In this document: piece by piece, positions 1 through 14,300 of the stretch | Layout of the letters: every line of letters begins with the position of its first letter | Numbering within the stretch: position 1 is the first letter of the stretch | Assembly (NCBI GenBank): GCA_000469685.2 | Contig: LS997565.1 | Coordinates: 16,953,293-17,017,292 of the forward strand | DNA length: 64,000 nucleotides | Origin: Haemonchus contortus | Taxonomy: Eukaryota; Nematoda; Chromadorea; Rhabditida; Trichostrongylidae | Direction of reading: 5' to 3' | The notes under the pieces: model-generated | What the model saw: the letters and a program-made list of their open reading frames with translations, nothing else | Databases searched by the model: none | Told to the model about the DNA's origin: nothing | Program-made: the position numbers and the translations under genes

Positions 1-3000
1 GGAAATCTGAGCTCAGAAATATGGCAGATTCGAGCAATCCCTCAAAACAATCTTGGACTGCCTCACTGCACTTCAGGCTAGCGAGCGACGGTTAGCTTCA
101 GGCTCAGAATCGTTTTGCGATATAAGCACCTTGTTCACTATCACAACTTTCCAAAAAAAAAAGTCGGAAAACCCAACCAAATAACAATCTCGAGTGTTCA
201 TTCGTATTTTTTATTGCCGAAGCCATAACTCTCGTTTTTCTATAAGGAAAATGAGAAAATAGTGAGAAAATTACAATCATCTGAGGGACTTTTTCACGAA
301 AAGGAGAGGGAAAAACAAAGGAGGCGAATGAAGTAAAACCTTCGGACAATGCAAGTCTTAAGGCTGGTGAGCAGTGTCTGAAGTGCAGAGATGAACAACC
401 AAGGTGGACAGTTCGATTTATCAGGGTATCCCAGTGAAGTTCACCATTAATTCACCTCGTTAGAATACAAATGGATTTTGGCGAGTGCAATGAAAATTCA
501 TCAAACCTTCAGCATAAGAAATATAGGGTCGATGCAACGAATCCTCAGAAGAGAATTTTTCTCCAGCTGGCCTTCATTAGCAAAATGGCCATGTCAAACA
601 CCCGCAGCACTAATCATGGCTAATTAGAAGAGTTTCATAATTCTCGAACACTCATCGCTGGCAAGTTCTTACTGCTTCACTCGAAATTTGAGCAGCTTTT
701 TAGAATCCTACTTTCCAAAGATGGATGAAGCCAACCCGATGCAAATCAAAAGCGAGCGCAGCCCTTATATTTTGGCACCATTTTTGGATGCGACCCTGTG
801 AACTTACTCCCGCTTAGCTTGATCGGGTTCTAGTGGACACCCTTGCAACAAGATGACATCAGTGCCGCTCTAATCTATGAAATGTTAGGGTACGCCGCTT
901 ACTCACGTGGCTTTATATGGTCAGATCCCAAGTGGCTAGCCTGCTGAACCCTGATATAAAGGTGTTGATACGGCCTTTGTCTCGAGCTTATAGAGCAGTC
1001 CCAGCGTTTCCCTATTAATTATAAATAAAGCTCGTTTGCTAATGACCATCACAAGCGCAGCTGTTTACTCTCAGCTAGTTGCGAGTTTGGAGGACTCTGT
1101 CTGAAAAGGCTTTTCATAGTTGAGGCGTAGCAAGGTTGTTGTTTATCAAGAGACTAACTACTGCATCAGTTACGGCCTATTCTGCCATCAGTGGCATGAG
1201 CGCCACTGAAAAAAAGAACAAGGCTGGGCCTAATCTTCACATGACCACGCTTGAAAGCACAGTGTAAAGTTGACCAGGAAAAGTTGAAGAAGTTGAAGTG
1301 GCAGTTCTTTTTCACCGGCATTGAAGCCACATGTCTCGATCAAGGATTACTGGTAGTCTCATGCTAGACGATTTCTCATGAAAAAAATCTTGCAAAATTA
1401 AGCCCTATTTCAGAAACGCTATCCACCATTTTCCACCCAAGAGCCTATGGAATCTTCGTAAGCGAAGCCTTGGAAGAAGTTCCTTTCCCATACCTTTGAG
1501 GTAACTTATAGTAGTGCAATGTATGGTGAAAGAATAAGTAAAACAAAAACCAAAAAAAAAGGAAAATTTGAAGAATTCCCAAACTTATGAACGTATCTAA
1601 TATTAGCATCACTTATAGCAGCATATCTCGGAACGCTCTCACGTTCACCCAGACTGGGATAAGATTTAGGATAGAAGATAACGTTTTTAAGGTTAATCAA
1701 TCAAAAGTCACTCCTTAAACATTGTATGTGAAAATTCGAAGAATCCTATTACGAACAGAACTCCAAAAAAAATACATCGAAAGCAAAAGCGACAAGAGCG
1801 GAAACGGACTTGTTCAGATCAGTTCGTTTAGCCAAAGTTCTTTCTGCAAGAGTTTTGTGACTATGGTCCACTTCGTGTCCTGTCACTTCCATGCTAGAAA
1901 AAATTCAGCGGCATCTACCTGACTTCCTCAAAGGCGTCAGGATTTTTAGCGCATGCTTATAAAATCAATAGAATGAGATGGTCGATAATAAGGATGGATT
2001 GAAGGTATTGATAAGGGAAATCTTTTAATTTGATATGACAGATGGAGGCTGAAGAAGAGAAATTTACGAGGCCGAGATGACCTATAAATTTTCGAGAGAA
2101 ATCTAAAAATGCTAAGGAAGCAACAGCGACAAGGAAGTATAAAACCACAGAGAAATCATGTCATACTGGCAATGGAATTGAAAATACTGCATGTAGCTTG
2201 AGAGAAAGGGTAATTTCAATCTGATACAGGAGGTGGGTTCCTTTGAAGCATTTTCGAGGCTCAATTTAGAAGAGGGATGTTAAAAGGGTCTTTGGAATAC
2301 ACAGCAAGTTCCAATCTGTGCCATGAAAATTTGAGTACATGCTCCCCAAATGGGTATGAAGGGTGAGATAGGGCGAAGTTGAACAATCAGAACCCATCAA
2401 AAGAATGAGTGGGATGCACGCCTCGAATCAAGCACGAACCGTGCCTAGAGTTGAAAACCGTGCTGGTTAACTTAGGATCAATCCTCAGCAACCCTAAATC
2501 CTCTTCAAAAACTGAAAGCTCTTGGTCAAATGTTGATTAAATATTCAGAAAAAGAATTCAGAGATATCGAGGCCTCCTATGCATTCTGTGCCTCGCAGGA
2601 GGGATTAAGATTCCAACGACCTGTTTTGGTGAAGAGGAAAAACGCGAATGAAGCAGTGATGCGACCTAGAATGTATGCACAGGACATGAAAACCAGACAT
2701 GGATAGAAAGGCATGCGGCCAAGTCGAAAAAATTAACGTCTGAAAAGCATAAGTCGTTAATCACGACGACAGCATGCTCCAAAAAAAGCTCTATCGCTTT
2801 TGATCCCTAATTCCATTCTCAAACGAACATAAAATAGATAAATTTGTGAAAACATTCTTGCAGGCAATTAAGGAAGAAAACACTCGAGCTAGGGGAAAGA
2901 AAAAAAAGTGAGAAAGGGAGCAAAGCGGGGGAGAAGCGAATGACGGAAGAAAACCAGATAAATATGCCGTATAATTTGCTGGTAAATAGCTCCAAATGTA

Positions 3001-6000
3001 CTACGTAGGTGAAGAATTTCACTCATGAACCTTAGAAAATAACAAGAACGTTCCATAGTGGAACTGCGAAAATCAACTGAAGATCGTTACATCGATTACG
3101 AGAAAACCATCAAATATTCCTGGTAAAATGGAACCGCTGCTGTTTTTTTTAAACCTGTTCCAGCTGGCTATGCTCGAAAGGAAAGGAAAAAGGAAAAAAA
3201 AAATCAAAACAACATAAGGGCAAGTCTGACAGAAAGTTCCAAATCAATTTACAGGACAGACCACTTCATCAGCTCAGTGATTCTACGCTTTTCCCTGCTA
3301 GAGAAGTTTTAGCAATTAGGCGAGATGGATCTACAGCAGATGAAGAGGTAAATCAGCTTCAGAATAGACGATTCATCAGAGGACGATTCATTGGAGGTCT
3401 TATATCCTTCCTCCATCAAAAGTTTCAAGAGGTAGTGAATTCACATAAGCAATCTAGAACGAATGCAGGGTCCATAAATTCCTCTGAGATGCCAGCCCCT
3501 TATTAGAGACTTTCGTTGATTGCCGCAGAATTTCCACGTCAATGACTTTGCCCTTGAGAAGCCTAATGCATCAATTACTCGAGTAAATCTCTATGGTGTA
3601 TGAAAGGAGCGGCTTAAGTCCCTTGCAGATGGTGGAAGAGCCCTTGCAACATGTCATAGCGTCTTTGAGGTCATATGAATGGGATGACGGACATGACGTA
3701 CCTCTGTTAGTTGTTTCGAACCCGTCCGCCTACATATCTCAGCGGAATGGTTCTCAGTGGTGTTTGGTAGAGCTTTCAAAGCTTCTTTCAAGAAACTTTC
3801 AAACTACCATAAAGAGAATTGTTGATGACTCTGCAACAGAGGGAATCCTAAATAAGCATCAATGAAATTCCGATCGCTGAGTGGCAATGACTTACAGGAA
3901 TAGGAGTACTTTTGGAAACGTTGACCTAAGCGATGTAGGGGGATCCTCAGAAGCATGGAAACAAGCTCGAATTCCATGGGTATCAACGCAATGAAAAATC
4001 AAAGACAATAATGTACTAGCTTAAAGACTAATTCCAAGCAGAGCTGAAAATATGTAACTCCGTTTGTGCAGGGCATTCACCTTAGCCAAACACTTCTGGT
4101 AATATTGTTGTGTAGAATTTTTCTTGAGCTTGATGATGTTAGTGATGGCAACTCAAAAATAGAAGAATAATATTCACTTTACATTAATTAGGCACTGCCA
4201 TTTAACTTCTGATTCAGAGTTCTATGGCACCTCTTCGAGTGTATTTGAGTAGTAGGACGTCTGTACAAAAAAGCATCTCTTCGCTTTTCTTATTTGCTCA
4301 ACCTAAACTCAGGTGGTGGTCATTTCAACCGGAACCATCTATTCATAGTAGCCGTCTCTGTTGACAAATTCATCAATCACTCTACACATTTCACATTACT
4401 TCCACGGAATTTCATCGATTTCCCTTCAAAGGAATCAAATAAAATGAGGAGTGTTCATGAAACTCAAAGTCGTTGACCCCCAACTTTTTCTTGGTCATGT
4501 GCTCACCCCCTCAACACTTTCTTCAATAAATTTGAGCAAGTTGAAATCATACGCAAGTCCTACTAAAGCCCTCTACGAGATGTTGTCGAAGATTGGAGTT
4601 TGCAAAACACTTCAAAGTCATTCGATCCTTCTCATTGCATTTGCAGCAAGCAGCAAGTCACAAGGGAAGGCAATCCAAATCAAGGGACAAATTCTTCTTT
4701 TCAACGGCTTTTTTGGATATAAAAATGCAGAGCCGTTGGCGTACCTGCGGGTATTACATATCAGTGGCAAAGCGAGTTTATCTTCACTGCTTCGAGAGTT
4801 CTTAGGCAGTTATCATTGAAAAAGGTGGAACACATTCAAATTAGGCATTGAGAACAACAAACATGTGTAATACAAGAAGATGGTGGTGAAAAACAAACCA
4901 AATTATAAGATGATCCGCTCCCTTCCTAGTCAGAAGAACCACCGGCCTTCTAAGAATCCCACCTTTGGCCAAAGGTTAGTATAAAAAATAGTGGATTAGG
5001 GTATATGTTTTAACAAAATAAAGTTTTTGCTAAAAGAAAAAAAAACAAAAAGTGGCTGATTAAGTAAAATTTGGATGCAAAAAATAGACGGGATGAAACG
5101 TCAATCAACAAGCGTTGAGTAACAGCGATGAATGAGGTGATTTTTCTAATTTAGGCTGCTTTTTTTTGTATTACATTGGACAACATGAGAAAAATCAAAA
5201 GGGCTCTGTAAAGGTTTCATTGAATTGTTGTTGATTGTACTGAACGAACAAGAAGCGTGCACTCTCTAGCCTTCTAGTACATAGTCTATTAACAAAGCAG
5301 CCTTAAAGGCACGGCTCAAGATAAAAAAGGTTACTGAGTTCTTTCTTTAGGAATACTCAGCGCCCCCCATGGGTGGTAGAAGGGATCCTCTCGCTCCCAC
5401 AATCTCGGCGTTTAGGGCCTAGTGGATGCCCCGCTGCTGCCGTAGTTCGCTTTCCCGAACCTCGACCGATGTCACGTTAGACGAATGTCGAGACAATACA
5501 GATTGCTATTATTCGTTCTAGGACCCACGCACAATCAGCTAATCGCCGAGAGATGAGGCGATGTTTTTCTCCCATTCTTTTTTCGTCTGTTTTTCTTTTT
5601 GCTGCCGCGATCCCTTATTTTAATTCCTACTCCTAGAGGCTGAAAAAGGTGAGCTACTTTTGCTGTTACTAGAGTTTTTTTTATTTATTTATGCCTATAA
5701 GTGAATGAATTTTTGCTTGTCTGTTATTCGCACCAGAACCCACACGCGCGCAGTGAAACACACTATTTAGCTCGTCCGGACGCCCCACTCTTCTTCATTT
5801 TTCTTGTTTCATTCTCGTCCAGGCCCCTTTTTAACGGTTTTTTGATGCCTTTTTTCACTTTGGAAACACCGATGCACGCAGTTTCTTCACCTCAGTCGCA
5901 CTAGTTTCGATCCTTCCTTCCATTTTTCATCATAATCTGGAAAATTATCGTGAACTGTGCCTTTGACCAACCACGGGGACAGCCTTCGCGTCCCCCTCCC

Positions 6001-9000
6001 TCTGCAATCCTAACTCCAACGTACTTTTCACCCCTCTTGTCAATGTTCCCTGTCTCATTTAAGTGTTTTTGAAGCGGCGATCGAACTGGTGCACACAATC
6101 TACGTGACTAACTATTCGGATTTATTGCCTTCGACAGATCCTGGAAAGTCAAACAACATGTCAAACTTCAGCGCCAACAACCATTCGATTTCGTATGTTG
6201 AAGAATAAAAAGTTGAACATACGAAACGCAGTGCAGTACACCGGAGTTTTCTATTTGAATGTTCAGTCCAGCATAAGAATGGTCTCAGATACTTATCACC
6301 AAGACCTTTCATTAGATGGAGGATCTGGTCTCCAAACATGCCACTTGAGGGTTGTCGCGTGGAGAAAACAGCCTAGGCAGGGGTGATAGGGCTCAACGTC
6401 ATCGGACTCCATAGACGCCCGCCGAAAAAAGGGGACGCGTTTTACCGATCTTCTAGAAGGTGCAACATTCATAATGGAGCACACATGTTCAACATCCAAA
6501 CAGCTGGTAGTGCGAGCTGTGCAGTGTTGGGAAGCATTCTTTGGCAAAAGGAAACTTTAATCAAATCTTTAGACAACTGCACGCGACCGGTGATCACACG
6601 GAAACATGGGAAATGACAGAGTGAAAAAACACTGTTCTCCTTTACCGCTCAAATCTTCCTATAAGTTAATCAATCTGTGATTATTTCTGAATTGCAATAA
6701 ACGTTACTTTAGTCATTAGCATATCATATGATTCATAACTATAAAGATAAATGAATCACTTCAAATCGAAACGCAAACGACATGAAACAGAAGTGAAACG
6801 GAGCGAAACATAGATAGTAAACCGCCTTCTGAAGCAGTGCATTATCTAGGTGATAGGGAAGTACTTATTAATGACTCATATGTACCTGGTAAGATAGTAA
6901 ACTCACTCCATCGTCCTTGGTATTCTATACTCAGTCGATTCATCTGTTGACATTCCAACCCACCACCTTATTCGGACTGAGGAACCGATCACGAGCAAAC
7001 GTCAAACTAGTACTGTTCGAGAAGACTCATGCGCTTAGCTAACATGTGGAGCGGAGAAGAAGAAAGGCATCGTAAAGATTCGTACTACATGGATTAAACA
7101 AGCCGAAATAATTGTTCCGAGCAAGAGAATGCATACATATAGTTTTCTTATAAGAACCCTTTGTTCAGTGTAAAGTCGTAAGGCAAACCCAGCGCCCCAA
7201 GATTACTCCTAGCTAACCGCCCCGTAGTATGATGTCGAACGGAGTAAGACAAATGTGGAGTACACGGTGTCCGAGCTATGCACTAAGTCAAAGAAAATCG
7301 AAAAGTATAGGCACGGATCTTGGTGACAGCAACAAGCATAGATGTGAGCAGCTGCTGTTACCAGAATAGGTTCTCAGTACCGGGATAAGCAGCAGCTTCT
7401 AAGTAGAGTGGTAGGTGTCAAAAAGAGCGGCCTATCCGTAAAATCCAAAAAGGAATGCCGTGGCAGTCAAAAGTAATCGTAGTGATCCGTCATTTTCAAC
7501 TTTCCTTACTAGTTTTTCAAATGTCGGATTAATCGGGGACTTGTTGGGTCACTTATAGCTGAGATCAGACTGCAGGCTATGTGAAGTTCAGGGTTTCTGT
7601 GGGCTTCGGCGAACTGAGATTGTACAGTACATCAGAATAGATTATCCAAGACAGACGGACATGAGATTATCATAGCGAATGACAAAGGCGGATAAAGGGC
7701 TAGAGATGGCAGGTTCAAGATTGAACAGGCTGATAATAATGATGGAGGATATCCCCAAACGTGAGTAAGTCGATAGTGACGAAAATTCATTTGCAAATTA
7801 TTGGATTTTGTGAAAGGTGCACATATTCGAAATAAAACACATAGGCAGAATAGAGCCACTGATGGTGGTCCTCAAGAGCCAAAGTGGGGTAGGTAGTGAA
7901 GAAGACGTGAGTTGTAAGCCAGGTCTTACCTGGAACAGTAGCAGGTGGGAGTATGTAGTGGGAAAGGTAGCCTTTCAAAGTCAAACTTCGGCTCAATCAG
8001 CACTTGCCACACGGCGGCAAAAGCACTGGGTCGGCCGCCACGACCTTGTCAGAGGCGCTCTCACACCGTGCTGGACATTCCAATTAGCAGGACGCCAGTC
8101 AATATGCAAATTCGTCCGGAACGACGACGCGCATCACTGGCGTTCAATGACGACGGTCGTGGGACAGTCGCGCGCGCGACCTCACTTTTGATAGCACGAA
8201 ACCGCTGGTTGTGAACGGTTCACGACGATTTCCACTCGTCGAGCGGCGAATGTGCGAAGGGAAATTGCTGAGTGAGTCGTTGAAGTGCTTGATTTCGATC
8301 CGATAAGTGTTCGAATGGTAGATTCGAAATGAATCCGGAGAGCATTGTCATGGAGCCCCTCCCTACCGTACGTGTGGAAGTTTGATGCATAGAAACAATT
8401 TGGATTCATTGAAAGAACAAATCGGATGAACACGTTGACCTTGTAACTTAACTTTGCCAATAGTTGTATGTACAAAGGTTCACCCTGCAAGACTCGGCGT
8501 GGCCTACATAGCACTTTGAAACTTGAAGAGATAATTCCGAATGGATAGGAGAGGTGATTAAGCTGAAAAACCAGAAAAATCAATCGGATCACATGCTTCA
8601 GACTCACATCGATCACCAATGGAGTGCCTCAAATAATTCCGTCAGGAAATGTATTTGGATTAAAGAAAGAATTCAAAATTGTAGAGAAGGTAGGGTCGCC
8701 CAAATGTGCAAGGTTACCAGAGAGCAGCCAGTTCGATATGGAAACATGGAATGCCAATTCCTTCACAGGGAAAAAGTTAATCGCAGCAAATCTACTTTTT
8801 TCTTCAGAACATTGTATCATTATTTTCTGAATATATATGAGCAGAATAGAGAAAAAGTAAAAAGAAAAAAGAGAAAGAGTAGAGAAAAGAAAAAGTAAAG
8901 TAGGGACATTTGTATTGTTTTTCCTTGGCGGTTTTGTTGTTTCCGGGCACAGCAATGCTCTCTTCCACAGAAATACAGTAAAACTATTTTTATTTTGGCT

Positions 9001-11093
9001 GAATCCAGTGGATCCGAGAGACCTTTGACGTGAACGATCCTGAACCGGTTGGAGAAGGAGCCATCAAACGAATAACATTCCGACATCGTGTAAGGACATT
9101 GTCACTGTCAACACGCCCTATACTGGGGATTCCTATCGATGGCTATCCTCAAAAGGCGTTTGCGTATGAACTCCCTTCGACATATTACATCTTTCGGTGG
9201 GACTTCAGAACATAGGAGTGTAAACTTCAGAGCCAATTAGATGGCCTTCCAGCAATAAGGAATACTCCTAGTCATACGCCCATCCGCCCAGACAACAACT
9301 GAAGAACTGGATCAACAAAGATGACGTTCTACTCAACAACGTATCTGGCACTGATTCAATAACTTTATTTCAAACAGAAGGGCGGAGAGGGCGTAATGAG
9401 AAGAGGCGTACCGTCACAAATTCATGGTCTGTTGGGCGAATCCTGAGTCGATATCCTCCCGAGCCAACCGAGGCTTCTATACCTTAGAGGTTGGCTGATC
9501 ATCATCAGACTCTTCTGGGAGGATTGAGGCACTAACCTGTACATGGATGGAGCTCGCAATACATTGTATAGCCAACTAAACATCTGAAGGCACAATTCAC
9601 GATAAAAATGCTTTCTGAGATTTCCCTATGAGTTGAAGTCGAGGCTCCTCCTTATACCATACCTGTCGTTATAAAGTCGAAAAGCGTCATGGATTGGGCA
9701 CAATAAGGGGCTGGGGTTGCATCGTGTGAATGCCACACCCATCGTGGACGAGTTTTAACGGCTTTGTAGAGGGAGCACTATCTCAAGAGACTCCCATGAA
9801 GGAAGTTCAAACAGCTCGTCTTAAACGATGACGACAGTGAAAGGTACTCTCGAACGGACAATTTCGGCTTGATGTAGTCATTTCTTTGAGCGATGAGAGC
9901 AAGGTGAATCTCGTCCAAACACCCCTTATAGGCCATTACCGTCACGCTGATCTCGTACAACCTCCACTTATACTACTTTCGAAAAGCCTTGAAGTAGTTA
10001 TGTAGTCGTAGAAGTAGTGAAGTTTTCCCGTTTTTTTTGCCACCGATGTGCTCTTCTACCTAAAGACTTCCACTTTTCTACCTTAAAGAAGTACTTCAAA
10101 ATTATTATAAACTGTGCCTTCAAAAGCCATTACGAATCTGCGGGAAATGAGGCGCATCCCTGCATAAGACATCCAAGAAAATCGATCAGCCTTAAGCACC
10201 TTACATGATTCTACTTATCTAGATTCTACCAATCTATAGCGTTACTGAACACTTGCAGGTGCTCTCTTCAACAGAAGTTTAATCAACAAAGAAAGTCTAA
10301 AAAGTCAAACAGCTGTTAAAACAATAGATGCTCTAGTCTCACGAGCAAAAAGCTGCAAAAGCTGCTTTTCGCGATTGCGGCAGGGAAACAGCTCATTCCT
10401 AGAGCAATTGGATACATCTCAAAAACATCTGATGAGACCACCAAAATCCTTTTTTTGCTTGAGCATGGAGAAATATGTAGACATTGTTAAGCTCACAACT
10501 TGACCACGATTTTCAGTGTAATTCGAAAATTCGAAAATTCCAATTATGCCAATTCGAAAAAATACATCTAAAGATTCCTCACCACTAGATATATTGGAAA
10601 CAGGAAGGCCTGATCGGGGAATTTCAATATTTTACAAGCAGAAAAACGAATTCCGTTTCGGAATGGTTTGGTCAAGCTCATCAAACGTCGAATCGAAACT
10701 CCAAAGCAGAAATAATTAAAATCCAGTCTTTGTTCACTCGTCACAGTGTTAATACTCCTCATTCAACTGAGATTTCGTTGCCTTTCATATGAAGTTTTGA
10801 AGCCAATCGTTCATCCTTGTACTATTTCTTTTGCCTGACTACAGGAGTCTTTCTTTGTAAGCCGTTCAAAACTGAGATATTTCATTATTAAAGGCACTGA
10901 AGCAAAAGTCCCAATATTTCGGTGACAGTGAAAGGGGCTCGTAATTGAAGCATATACTTCGTAGGCCTAGTTGAGTCGGACTTGTTTTCAAGTTCTATTA
11001 CCACGCTGCATGGAAGGCGAGTGTGTGCCCCACTCTATGAAGAGGACTGACAGGCGACAAACAGTTTATCATTTTATATGCGTTACATTTCAA
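1..11093. other. No gene recognised
   Basis: Open frames are short and unlike known proteins. A small hairpin (TTCGTATGTT arms) lies at 6189-6224, a GC-rich island at 8020-8250, and a short sequence resembling GTGAACTGTGCCTTTGA recurs here (5950) and at 10107 and 47850. Nothing else supportable. Confidence 0.5.
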
Positions 11094-11390
11094 GGCGGAG
11101 GTGGTGTGGTGCCAAGTGGCGCACTATGTCACACGCATGGTCACAGGTTCGAATCCCGGACCGGTACCGCCTAGGCCAATCAAGCCTTCCATCCCTCGTG
11201 GGTCGGTTAATTGATACCAGAGTTGTCTAGGAGGATGAAAACATTGAAATGTATGTCATTTGGCCACCGCAAATCATTCTATGGTCCCCATGCACACTCA
11301 ATATGCTATTACGATTCTGAATGGAAGTCGAAAGAGGGTGCGCATCCCTCATACGGGGTTGATTAAGGCTCGACGACTTCATACTTTATC
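11094..11390 (+). repeat. tRNA-derived SINE, copy 1
   Basis: Head has an A-box-like TGGTGCCAAGTGG and an exact B box GGTTCGAATCC (11146-11156). The body shares ATTCTGAATGGA and GCGCATCCCTC with the copy at 38485, and the tail ends ACTTTATC. Confidence 0.72.
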
Positions 11391-14300
11391 AAAATAAGTT
11401 GAGAACATCTGAATTCCTAGAAGGAGAATGACTGAATGGCTTTGGAAATATGAAGCAAAATCGGAGCAAATTTCTCCCGAGTGAGCAGTCAATGGTTCTC
11501 AGGGCACAGAGACAGCCCAATGCTGTCGGATTAAACGGCAATTTTGAGGACGAGACAATCAAACAAACAAAAAACATCAACTGCGCCTGAAAACGGCCTA
11601 CAACTGGTCGCTCATCGTAGCAGTGAAACTTCGTGAACAGAAAAGAACGGCAAATGGGTTATTTGAAATATGCGACTCATCTAGACGTTACTGAGAAGTA
11701 AACGATATGAAATCAGGAAACCATGTAATGGAAAAAACTTCTGTAAAGTTGACACACTGCAGCTACGCAGGAACCGCTTACTGCATACCGGTTTCAGAGC
11801 CGATGATGAGAACGCATAAAGTAAGAATGAAAGGCCCAGCTGAATGGCGTTCGAAAACCTGCCGACATAGGTTTCGTGGAAATCAAGGCTTGCCGTGCCA
11901 GTTCAACAGGACGTGTAAAACAGCATGATACATATCGCAGAGACTGGAGGCCTTCTGTAGCCTCTCTTTTGCCGACATCTTGGTCCTCATGGGGGATCGA
12001 ACTCGCAACTAGTACGAGGACATGGAAAAAAATAACCAGAAAAAATGAATAACCGGAGCTAATTTCGAAGTACAGCCGATTTCCTGACTTTCCTAAGTTG
12101 GCCTGCCCATTACCCCTACTCAATGAACTACCTGAAGGATTTACAACAAGACAGGAGTGGTACGTCTCAGTGCACCAGATATGAGCCTCCCTCCGACTAC
12201 GCCATCACTTCAATGAGGCAGCACAAAAAACCAACTCTGGCGAAAATCCAAGTAAAAAATCAAAAATCAAATCATACGAGAGACAGTATCAGTTGATAAG
12301 ACCGCTCAAATAGCAGCTTTGCTTCGAAGACAAAAGACGAGAATTTCAGAGGACTGAGGTTCCAATAGGCGAAACTTCGAAGGTATCTCAGTCCTTGAAA
12401 GTATGTGTGGAATTTTTTTCATGATAAAGACCTAACGAATGGAGCAGATCAGAAATCCATGGAATCAAATCAGGAACCAAATTGCAGTCATTTCAATGGC
12501 GGTTGTCCGTCGAACGTAGGAGCTGTCGGGAGCACATTGTCGCCACTTCCAAGGTGATGGACGTGAGACCGCCGCCCTAGTCCTCCAATTGACAGTTGTG
12601 TCATTGACAGAGGTAGAAATCGAGAAACTCATCTACAGTTGTTAAGGCTTTACAGATTATTCAATCAATGTATTAAAGACAGTATTTTAATAAAACCTGA
12701 GGGAGAGAGCCCAGTAACGATGGATCGATAACAAACAAAACAACCTTACAAGCAGAAAAATTGCACTGTAGGTTCTGCGATTACGTAGCATTCAACGAGA
12801 AATTTCTGCGAACACTTTCTCACTGAGTGGTACTTCTGCAGGGTAACAAATTCGAGGACCCGAGCTGTGAAGTGGTCTCGCGGTTTTTACTCCGGAACGA
12901 TATATGCGCATCGGAGATCGCTCACACGTTGCAGAAGCGCACTTCACGGAGGCTTGGGCATCTGCTCGAGGGGAGTACGAGATGAAAAACTGCTGATGAC
13001 AAAACGGGCACGAATAGCTTAGCGAAGAAAGAAATCAGCAACTAAACATTTTTAGATTACAATTAGATATCTAACAACTGTATAGCAGTAGTTTCAGTTA
13101 TATAGCATTAGAACAGGTACAAGACTGTTACGTCAACGAATGTACCTTCAAAAAAGTAACAGCAAGGACATGACTATGAAAGATAGGAAAGCAGGTCACT
13201 GCCGCTGACGTTACACCAAGACATGAACTATTGCGCTCCGGAGAACGAGTTTTCGAAGGTGCTCCTCTAAACTTTTCTCTTAAAGATAACAAAAAGATGA
13301 AACTGTAAGACATCGATTGATTCTGCAAAAGATAACCAGTTATTCGACTTCGACTAGAAATTGTAAAAGATTTCAAATAATTTTTTTTCCGACTCGAACT
13401 AATACTTTGTATTGGCAAATGATTCTGGGGTTGAAGATGGCTTTCTTTCATTGAAAACACAGCTATCACAGCACAGAACAGATGAACCTTGGCTTTGTAG
13501 ACGGGAATAGAAACCTGAATCTTGAGAATAAGGTGAAAAACCCGGGGCAATATCGTCACCACTAATAATATAGAAAAGAGTCTATAATGTGCCAATACAT
13601 ACTCTAATTTATAAAGATAAAGTCTTTCTGCCCTGACCAATCCCGTCTGAGGGATATGGCCACGCATTCGACTACCATTCAGTATCGTAGTGGCGTATTG
13701 AATGAGTGTTGAGTGTGCGGCCTATACAATGACTTGTGATGGTCAGCCGATGTACAAGTCATTGCTTTTATCCTCCCGGACGAGTCTGGTACAAATTACC
13801 GAACCTCAAGCATGCCTCAGAGGGATGGGAAGCTTAGTTGGTCTGGGTGGATATCGATTCGGGATTTGACTATGCGAGTGAGATAGTGCACCACTTCCAT
13901 TACACCACTTCGCTCACAAATTCTAGTTAGCCTATCGAAATCTTCTCTATCTAACGTATCCCTTTTTCAAATGGAAGTTTATATTTGCGAATGGAAGATG
14001 GAAAAAATGTACTACATGCTTGTATTCAAACACAAACATAACAAACGAAAAATACACGGTGGTTTTGAGGACGTTCAGACATTTTTGATGGCACCGCTGA
14101 CAAAAGAAATAGAACTCAGGGTTTGCAGAATTTCCGCAGAATTCAATGCTTCCAGCGCTGTTGTATCAGAATTCTGTTGCTTCTGTCAAAGGTGCCATCG
14201 ATGATGCTAGATGGTGCTACACTTTTTCAATCAATGAAAAACTTCTACAACAATTACTTTCATGCTCATTGAAATCATAATAAACATAGAATAACAAGCA

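Noticed and set aside
11983..12130. tRNA-like B box on the minus strand
   Set aside because: No A box at normal spacing and no second copy in the window; too weak to list as a SINE.
13128..13667. 179-codon minus-strand open frame with hydrophobic stretches
   Set aside because: Its start lies in a SINE, it has no splice support and no recognisable motif; probably chance in AT-rich DNA.
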